Source: SIG469 sp964384255 | GTDB taxonomy: Bacteria; Bacillota; Clostridia; Oscillospirales; Oscillospiraceae | Assembly: GCA_964384255.1 (NCBI GenBank) | Contig: CAYLKH010000069.1 | Location: 1-10,385, forward strand | DNA length: 10,385 nucleotides | Direction of reading: 5' to 3' | In this document: piece by piece, positions 5,385 to 10,385 of the stretch | How positions within the stretch are numbered: position 1 is the first letter of the stretch | Layout of the letters: each line of letters starts with the position of its first letter | Notes under the pieces: model-generated | The model's input: the letters and a program-made list of their open reading frames with translations, nothing else | Database searches by the model: none | Told to the model about the DNA's origin: nothing | Program-made: the position numbers and the translations under genes

Positions 5385-7247
5385 ATGGAATATTCCGCCG
5401 GAAATTTTGATATTGCTGTTATTGGGGCAGGTCATGCCGGTATAGAAGCCGCCCTTGCCTGCGCCCGTCTTGGGCTGAAAACCCTGTGCTTTACTGTTAA
5501 TCTGGACGCTGTGGGCAATATGCCCTGCAACCCGGCCATAGGCGGCACAGGTAAGGGCCAGCTGGTCAGAGAGCTGGACGCCCTTGGGGGCGAAATGGCC
5601 CGGGCAGCTGATAAAGCCTGTATCCAATATCGTATGCTCAACCGGGGTAAGGGTCCCGCGGTCCATTCTCTCCGGGCTCAGGCCGACAGGCGCAAATATC
5701 AGCAGGTAATGAAACATACTCTCGAAACTCAGGAGAACCTTTTTGTCAAGCAGGCTGAGGTCACGGAAATCAGGACCGAAAATGGCGCGGTTTCTGCGGT
5801 AGTTACCTCTCTTGGGGCGGTATATGCTGTTAAGGCGGCGATAATATGCACCGGTACCTATTTGCGGGGAAAAATAATTATTGGCGACAGCTTTATTTCC
5901 GGCGGCCCGGACGGTATGCAGGCAGCCAACAGCCTGACAGCCTGCCTTTCTCAGCTGGGACTGTCTTTGCGGCGATTCAAAACCGGTACCCCGCCCAGAG
6001 TCAACCGCCGGAGCGTCGATTTTTCAAAAATGGAGATCCAGCCCGGAGACGAAGACCCCGAACCCTTTTCCTTCGAAACTGACGACATTCCCGAAAACAG
6101 AGCCGTCTGTTACCTTACCTATACCAACGAAAAAACTCACGAGATAATCAGAGCAAATCTCCATCGTTCGCCCCTTTTTTCCGGAGCGATCGAAGGCGTT
6201 GGTCCAAGATATTGTCCATCTATTGAAGACAAGGTCGTCCGCTTTGCCGACAAAAGCAGACACCAGCTCTTTGTTGAGCCAATGGGCGAAAATACGGAAG
6301 AATTATATATCCAGGGCTTTTCATCGTCTCTGCCGGAAGATGTTCAGCTTTTGATGCTCCATACCATTGCAGGGCTTGAAAACGCCGAGGTCACCCGGCC
6401 GGCCTATGCCATCGAATATGACTGCGTCGACCCCCTTGAGCTTTATCCGACACTGGAGACAAAGAAAATATCCGGCCTTTATGGCGCCGGACAGTTTAAT
6501 GGAAGCTCTGGATATGAAGAGGCCGCTGTTCAGGGTTTTGTGGCAGGAGTTAATGCTGCCCGCAAAATACTGGGCAAATCGCCGTTTATCCTCAGCCGGA
6601 GTGAAGCTTATATCGGCGCGCTTATTGACGATCTGGTGACCAAGGGGACCAACGAGCCTTATCGCATGATGACCTCCCGGACCGAATATCGTCTGCTGCT
6701 TCGTCAGGATAATGCTGACCAGCGCCTGTGCGGCCGTGGGGTGGAGATAGGTCTTGTAAGCGATCAGCGATACCAGCGGGTTTTGGAAAAATACAGCCTG
6801 GTGGAAAAAGAGATAAAGCGGCTCAAGGCTCAGGGGGTTGCAGCCGACGACGAGATAAATGAGTTTTTACGCCAGCGAAATACCGTTGAGATAAAAAACG
6901 GAGCCAGACTGGTAGATCTGCTCAAGCGTCCGCAGCTGGATTACGAATCTCTTAAACCCTTTGACAAAAATCGTCCTCAGTTGCCCCGGGCGGTGACTGA
7001 ACAGGTGGAAATTTCTGTCAAATATGAAGGATATATAAACCGCCAGCTTAAGCAGGTAGAACAGTTTGTCAAATATGAGTCCCACCCTCTGCCCCAGGAT
7101 CTGGATTATGAGCAGGTCAAGGGGCTGCGGCTTGAAGCCCGCCAAAAGCTGAATCAGGTAAAGCCGGCTAATGTAGGTCAGGCGTCCCGCATTTCCGGCG
7201 TAAGCCCTGCGGATATGGCCGCCCTGCTGGTTTATTTGAGCATGTAG
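5385..7247 (+). CDS. mnmG: tRNA wobble-uridine modification enzyme MnmG (GidA)
   Basis: A 620-residue cytosolic FAD enzyme. With the GTPase MnmE it adds the carboxymethylaminomethyl (or aminomethyl) group to C5 of U34 in several tRNAs, using FAD, NADH and a methylene-folate carbon. Visible features are the FAD-binding GAGHAG at residues 14-19, CNPAIGG at 48-54, Cys277 in YCPSIEDK, the TSRTEYRLLLRQDNADQRL block, and the C-terminal helical MnmE/tRNA-binding part ending QASRISGVSPADMAALLVYL. Length is normal. The ATG at 5385 is preceded by GAGGAAG at a rather long spacing of about 11 bases; no better in-frame start is seen. mnmG is divergent from dnaA. Its common companions mnmE and rsmG are not next to it, so it appears to be monocistronic, ending at a hairpin. 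Confidence 0.97.
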   Translation: MEYSAGNFDIAVIGAGHAGIEAALACARLGLKTLCFTVNLDAVGNMPCNPAIGGTGKGQLVRELDALGGEMARAADKACIQYRMLNRGKGPAVHSLRAQADRRKYQQVMKHTLETQENLFVKQAEVTEIRTENGAVSAVVTSLGAVYAVKAAIICTGTYLRGKIIIGDSFISGGPDGMQAANSLTACLSQLGLSLRRFKTGTPPRVNRRSVDFSKMEIQPGDEDPEPFSFETDDIPENRAVCYLTYTNEKTHEIIRANLHRSPLFSGAIEGVGPRYCPSIEDKVVRFADKSRHQLFVEPMGENTEELYIQGFSSSLPEDVQLLMLHTIAGLENAEVTRPAYAIEYDCVDPLELYPTLETKKISGLYGAGQFNGSSGYEEAAVQGFVAGVNAARKILGKSPFILSRSEAYIGALIDDLVTKGTNEPYRMMTSRTEYRLLLRQDNADQRLCGRGVEIGLVSDQRYQRVLEKYSLVEKEIKRLKAQGVAADDEINEFLRQRNTVEIKNGARLVDLLKRPQLDYESLKPFDKNRPQLPRAVTEQVEISVKYEGYINRQLKQVEQFVKYESHPLPQDLDYEQVKGLRLEARQKLNQVKPANVGQASRISGVSPADMAALLVYLSM

Positions 7248-7262
7248 ACAGTATTTAATACC

Positions 7263-7296
7263 GGGGCTGCGCTGTTATTGTAAGAAGCGCAGCCCC
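7263..7296 (+). terminator. Probable mnmG terminator
   Basis: GGGGCTGCGCT pairs with AGCGCAGCCCC (11 bp) around a 12-base loop, starting 15 bases after the mnmG stop. The T-tract after it is weak (CGATTT), so termination may be partial. A GTCATTGCG repeat module starts within six bases of the stem. Confidence 0.65.
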
Positions 7297-7330
7297 CGAT
7301 TTGTCATTGCGAGGGGCGCAGTACCCCCTT

Positions 7331-7524
7331 TGTCATTGCGAGGAGGCCGTGCGACGTGGCAATATCATAGTAGGGGTTAGAATTTAGGATTTAGGGATTA
7401 GGGGCGCTCCCCGCGAGATTTTTGCGAAGACTTGGGTAGCGCGCCGTAGGGGACGACGACCTCGGCGTCCCGGAAAATCGCACCGCGATTTTCATTCGTG
7501 CCAACGGCACGAAAGTGCAGGAAA
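7331..7524 (+). repeat. 190-bp composite repeat, inverted copy of 1-192
   Basis: By hand alignment this block matches the reverse complement of 1-192 with about 20 substitutions and two single-base gaps over 194 columns. It carries the same series of parts: GTCATTGCG module, TTTAGGG module, linker and three hairpins. Differences in the last hairpin are compensatory. Confidence 0.85.
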
Positions 7525-7671
7525 CCGCCACGCAGTTGCGGCAAGCGTATAGCGTCGCATTACGCACCCGTAGGGGTCGGCGTCCTCGACGACCCGAGCG
7601 TTGCGTGATTGAGTTGTTGAGTTAGACGCACAGCGTTGTGGCCACCGAAAGACCCCCTTGTCAGAAGGGCA

Positions 7672-7732
7672 ACGTTTGGCTTCGCCAAACGTCCGAAGTT
7701 TTCACGGCGACAGAAGTTCGCCGTAAAAACTT
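7672..7732 (+). other. Tandem hairpins within block C
   Basis: The first hairpin has ACGTTTGGC/GCCAAACGT arms and a TTC loop (7672-7692). The second has nested arms AAGTTTT/AAAACTT (7696-7702, 7726-7732) and ACGGCGA/TCGCCGT (7704-7710, 7718-7724), with one opposed unpaired base on each side. Neither is followed by a terminator-type T-run. They may be structured parts of a repeat RNA or remnants of further modules. Confidence 0.55.
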
Positions 7733-7807
7733 TTGGGTCGGAATTCGGATAGCGTAGCTACGGATTTCGGGGGGATTCTGTTCAAGTATCAAGTATGTAT
7801 AAGGAAG

Positions 7808-7854
7808 AATCCCTCAGTCAGCTGCGGCTGACAGCTCCCTTTGGCAAGGGAGCC
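7808..7854 (-). repeat. 47-bp double-hairpin module, copy 2
   Basis: Exact reverse complement of 2016-2062. The match continues outward into a GCGCC(C/T)TGG flank with one mismatch, so the two copies share the same neighbouring linker end. Confidence 0.85.
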
Positions 7855-7962
7855 AAGGCGCAGTACCCCCTTTGTCATTGCCACGGCGCACGGCTTCCTC
7901 GCAATGACAGACGGGCCGCGCCCCTAATCCCTAAATCCTAACCCCTAATATAATATTTCGTC

Positions 7963-7991
7963 TTGAACACATTATAGTTTTGTGATAGAAT
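7963..7991 (+). promoter_or_regulatory. Promoter of the OYE-type gene
   Basis: TTGAAC (7963-7968), a 17-bp spacer and TAGAAT (7986-7991), with a TGA extended -10 element at 7983-7985. The predicted start near 7998 leaves a leader of about 25 bases. The telomere-like repeat module ends about 14 bases upstream of the -35. Confidence 0.7.
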
Positions 7992-8023
7992 ACCCAGTAG
8001 AGAATATTGAAAGGAGAACAAAA

Positions 8024-10144
8024 ATGGCTGAAAGAAAATATAATAATCTGACAGAGCCGCTCCAGCTGCGCAACAAAACCATGAAATCCCGCTTTGTTTA
8101 TCCCGTTGCCCAGCCCCACTTCCTCCAGGCGAACGAGCTTTATCCCTCCGATCCTATTATTGCATACTACATGAACCGCGCTAAAAACGGCGTTGGCCTT
8201 ATCCTTCTCCATGACCTGACCAACCTGGATCAGCGTATTATGGGCGAATACGACACCGGCCACTTCGCCATGTACGATCTGGACGACAAGGGCTGCCAGA
8301 ACGGCTTTACCCAGTTTGCAGAATATATGCATTATTTCGGAACTCTGGTATGTCCCGAGCTGAACCTGTGCAACCGTATGCCCCTCCAGGTCAACGACCC
8401 TGACCAGCCCGCACCCGAGGGCGCAATGTTCGGCGGCTTTGGCGGACCTCCCTCCGGCAGCCCCGACGATGACGACGATCCCCCCATGGAAGACATGATG
8501 ACCATGCTCATGAAGCGTGACAAGAAGGAAAAGGATCCTCTTGACGGTTTGCTTGGCCCCGACAATCCCGGTATGCCCAAGAAGACCGAGGTCCCCGAAG
8601 GCCGCTTTATCAGCGGCGGCCCCGGCCGTCCCGCTTCCGGCCCCCAGCTTAAGGGCGAATACATGGATTATTACATAAAGGCCACTGTTCAGCACGCCCT
8701 TACCTTTAAAAACCTGAACATGGACGGCGGCTACATCGACTTCGCCGAGCATAACTTCCTCATCGGCAAGTTCCTTAACTCCAATATGAACTGGCGTACC
8801 GACGAATACGGCGGCAGCCTCGAAAACCGTATGCGCTTCCCTCTCCAGGTGATTAAAGCTGTCCGCGAAGCTGTTGGCGAAGACTTTATCCTTGCCATCA
8901 ACTGCCCCAGCACCGGCAACGGCCTGACCGACGAGGAATGTGCCATCTTCCTCAAAGAGCTTGAACCCTATATCGACCTTATTCAGCTGCGCAAGGGTCA
9001 TGCCGACCACGAGCCTTATCCCGTTTGCGAGTCTGCGGAAGCCGCTGCCTACATGAAGGCCCAGGGCGTTAAGACCCCCATCGTTGTCAGCACCTATTAT
9101 AAGGATCTGGACAACCTGGACCGCATTATCGGCGAAGGCAAGGTCGACGGCGTAGCTCCCGGCCACCTGATGATATGCAACGAAAACATGGGCGATATCC
9201 TCCGCGACGGCAACGGCGAAGACGTCCGTCCCTGCATCGAGTGCCATATCTGCCGCGGCTCTTCTTCCACCAGCGACTGGATGAGCCACTGCACCATCAA
9301 CCCCCATATCGGCATGGAGCATCAGGAATTCCGCTTCATCAAGCCTGTGGATAAGCTGAAAAAGGTCGCTATCGTTGGCGGCGGCCCCGGCGGCATGAAC
9401 TGCGCCCTGTATCTGAAAGAACGCGGCCATACTCCCGTTATCTTCGAAGCTACCGACGAGCTGGGCGGCCAGATCAAGTCATCCAACTATCCCAAATTCA
9501 AATGGGAACTCAATCGTTACCTCAACTGGCTGAAAAACCAGATGGTCCGCAAGGATATCGAGGTCCGTCTCAACACTCCCGCCACTCCCGAAGCTATCGA
9601 AGCCGAAGGCTTTGACGCTGTTGTCGTCGCTATCGGCGGCGAAGCCAAGGCTCCCAAGGTCGAAGGCGCCGAAAACTGCAAGTGGAACGGCTGCAACATC
9701 TATGGCCATGTTGAAGAACTGGGCCAGAAGGTGGTCGTTATCGGCGGCAGCTCCACCGCAGCCGAAGCCGCCTGCTATCTGGCAGAGTGCGGCAAAGAAG
9801 TTGTCGAGATCTCCCGTCAGGGCCGTATCGGCTATGACCTTAACCCCATCCGCATGATAAGCTATATGGGCCAGAAGGCTCAGAAGCTGGGCGTCAAGGT
9901 CAAAAAGCAGTGCAAGACCCTTAAGATCGAACCCGGCAAGGTCACCTATTCCAACTATAAGGGCGACATTAAGACCATCGAGTGCGACGATGTTGTTGTC
10001 AACGGCGGTATCGCTCCTGTGGTCAGCAAGGCCGCAGTATTCCGCAACTGCGCCCGCGAATACTATGTGATCGGCGATGCCCGCCAGAGCGGCACCATGC
10101 GCCACGCCATTCGCGACGCTTACGCAGTAGCACAGCAGATCTAA
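8024..10144 (+). CDS. Old Yellow Enzyme-family FMN / [4Fe-4S] / FAD oxidoreductase
   Basis: A 706-residue protein with the layout of 2,4-dienoyl-CoA reductase, trimethylamine dehydrogenase and bile-acid BaiCD/BaiH enzymes, which usually reduce activated C=C bonds with NAD(P)H. The N-terminal FMN barrel (about 1-400) shows NWRTDEYGGSLENR at 256-269. Iron-sulfur cysteines are C404, C407, C410 and C423. An FAD-type loop VGGGPGG is at 451-457, and IGDA near 683-686 closes the flavin domain. Oddities are a Gly/Pro/Asp-rich insert (about 125-210), DFAEHNFL where HGAHGYL is usual, cysteine spacing C-x2-C-x2-C-x12-C, and a weak second dinucleotide loop GGSSTA at 574-579. The start uses AAAGGAG seven bases upstream of the ATG; a longer in-frame form from 7982 would begin inside the promoter. 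Codons strongly favour C endings, suggesting high expression. Substrate unknown. Confidence 0.9.
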   Translation: MAERKYNNLTEPLQLRNKTMKSRFVYPVAQPHFLQANELYPSDPIIAYYMNRAKNGVGLILLHDLTNLDQRIMGEYDTGHFAMYDLDDKGCQNGFTQFAEYMHYFGTLVCPELNLCNRMPLQVNDPDQPAPEGAMFGGFGGPPSGSPDDDDDPPMEDMMTMLMKRDKKEKDPLDGLLGPDNPGMPKKTEVPEGRFISGGPGRPASGPQLKGEYMDYYIKATVQHALTFKNLNMDGGYIDFAEHNFLIGKFLNSNMNWRTDEYGGSLENRMRFPLQVIKAVREAVGEDFILAINCPSTGNGLTDEECAIFLKELEPYIDLIQLRKGHADHEPYPVCESAEAAAYMKAQGVKTPIVVSTYYKDLDNLDRIIGEGKVDGVAPGHLMICNENMGDILRDGNGEDVRPCIECHICRGSSSTSDWMSHCTINPHIGMEHQEFRFIKPVDKLKKVAIVGGGPGGMNCALYLKERGHTPVIFEATDELGGQIKSSNYPKFKWELNRYLNWLKNQMVRKDIEVRLNTPATPEAIEAEGFDAVVVAIGGEAKAPKVEGAENCKWNGCNIYGHVEELGQKVVVIGGSSTAAEAACYLAECGKEVVEISRQGRIGYDLNPIRMISYMGQKAQKLGVKVKKQCKTLKIEPGKVTYSNYKGDIKTIECDDVVVNGGIAPVVSKAAVFRNCAREYYVIGDARQSGTMRHAIRDAYAVAQQI

Positions 10145-10152
10145 AACAGTAA

Positions 10153-10206
10153 GATATCAACCTGTAGACAAAGGCCTTAGAGCCTTTGTCTACAGTCTCA
10201 GATATC
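10153..10206 (+). other. Long hairpin after the OYE-type gene
   Basis: CTGTAGACAAAGGC (10162-10175) pairs perfectly with GCCTTTGTCTACAG (10182-10195) around a six-base loop. GATATC at 10153-10158 and 10201-10206 can extend the stem past an internal loop. No T-run follows, so it is more likely a 3'-end stabilising or processing structure than a terminator by itself. Confidence 0.6.
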
Positions 10207-10210
10207 CATT

Positions 10211-10241
10211 ATTCCCGCCCGATCATCGGGCGGGAATTTTT
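10211..10241 (+). terminator. Intrinsic terminator of the OYE-type gene
   Basis: ATTCCCGCCCGA pairs with TCGGGCGGGAAT (12 bp, loop TCA, or 11 bp with a five-base loop) and runs into TTTTT. This is a classic strong rho-independent terminator, about 65 bases after the stop codon. Confidence 0.9.
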
Positions 10242-10254
10242 ATGTCGTAGACAA

Positions 10255-10385
10255 ATTAGGGGTCAGGATTTAGGATTTAGGGATTAGGGGCGCGGCCCAC
10301 CTGTCATTGCGAGGAGCGCAGTACCCTTTTTGTCATTGCGAGGAGGCCGCAGGCCGACGTGGCAATCTCACCGGTTGCGTGATTG
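10255..10385. repeat. Mosaic intergenic repeat block D (right edge)
   Basis: A TTTAGGG-type module (10255-10290), the GGCGCGGCCC joint, then a double GTCATTGCG module (10302-10368) ending in TTGCGTGATTG at the window edge. The last 85 bases (10301-10385) match the reverse complement of 2179-2263 with six substitutions and no gaps. The block probably continues beyond the window. Confidence 0.85.

Larger units (their letters stand above)
7299..7950. repeat. Mosaic intergenic repeat block C (between mnmG and the OYE-type gene)
   Basis: A noncoding stretch of about 650 bp with no supported gene. In order: a double GTCATTGCG module (7302-7366), a TTTAGGG module (7371-7404), an ACTTGGGTAG linker, a GGGACG/CGTCCC hairpin, a GAAAATCGC/GCGATTTTC hairpin (7473-7493), a TTCGTGCC/GGCACGAA hairpin (7495-7513), a less clear GC-rich part, a GGGTCG/CGACCC hairpin near 7575-7596, a TTGCGTGATTGAGT word, hairpins at 7672-7692 and 7696-7732, the 47-bp double-hairpin module (7808-7854), a GTCATTGC...GCAATGACA module (7873-7909), and a CCCTAAATCC module (7921-7949) that abuts the next promoter. 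Confidence 0.85.

Noticed and set aside
7299..7950. Block C as a tRNA, rRNA or known riboswitch region
   Set aside because: No cloverleaf, conserved rRNA core or known riboswitch motif could be recognised; the structure is explained by repeat modules.
7931..9430. A 499-codon minus-strand open frame opposite the OYE-type gene
   Set aside because: It is antisense to the highly C-biased coding strand, which removes stops from this frame. The product is low-complexity Ala/Val/Gly, and its end lies in repeat sequence.
1..10385. A new defence, toxin-antitoxin or other multigene system
   Set aside because: All supported genes are housekeeping genes plus one OYE-type enzyme. No transposase, nuclease, toxin-like small gene pair or reverse transcriptase is visible.

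Overview
The window is a replication-origin neighbourhood of a bacterium, most likely a Bacillota of the class Clostridia. I infer this from the gene order dnaA-dnaN-yaaA-recF-remB, AGGAGG-type ribosome binding sites, a Bacillus-like origin layout and intergenic repeats of a kind I associate with gut Clostridia (unverified recollection). No species can be named from the sequence alone.

Layout. On the minus strand, read right to left, lie dnaA (5124-3814), the probable oriC (about 3475-3720), dnaN (3419-2313), a 475-bp repeat-filled gap, then yaaA (1837-1595), recF (1586-477) and a remB/DUF370 gene (461-207). gyrB, the usual next gene, is not in the window; only repeat modules follow. On the plus strand, mnmG (5385-7247) is divergent from dnaA across a 260-bp gap in which the two best promoters overlap at their -10 elements. 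mnmG ends at a hairpin. About 650 bp of noncoding mosaic repeats follow, then a strong promoter and a 706-codon Old Yellow Enzyme-type flavoprotein gene (8024-10144) that ends at an intrinsic terminator. More repeat modules run to the right edge.

How it works together. DnaA opens the origin, DnaN clamps the polymerase, and RecF supports gap repair and restart, so the left arm is the classical initiation operon. The dnaA-dnaN spacer carries a row of degenerate DnaA boxes, a GC-rich step, six DnaA-trio triplets and an AT-rich stretch, in the same order and polarity as in Bacillus subtilis. MnmG modifies the tRNA wobble uridine; its usual partners (mnmE, rsmG, rpmH, rnpA) are absent, so the locus is rearranged relative to the ancestral order. 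The OYE-type gene is unrelated to replication and looks like a highly expressed metabolic reductase of unknown substrate.

The most unusual part is the intergenic DNA. The gaps on the 3' side of remB, dnaN, mnmG and the OYE-type gene are filled with the same few short modules, joined in different orders at sharp boundaries. Two copies of a 190-bp block, in opposite orientation 7 kb apart, differ by compensatory changes in one hairpin stem. The modules are absent from the two gaps flanking dnaA, where the origin and promoters lie. I found no CRISPR array, transposase, tRNA or rRNA, and no complete novel multigene system.
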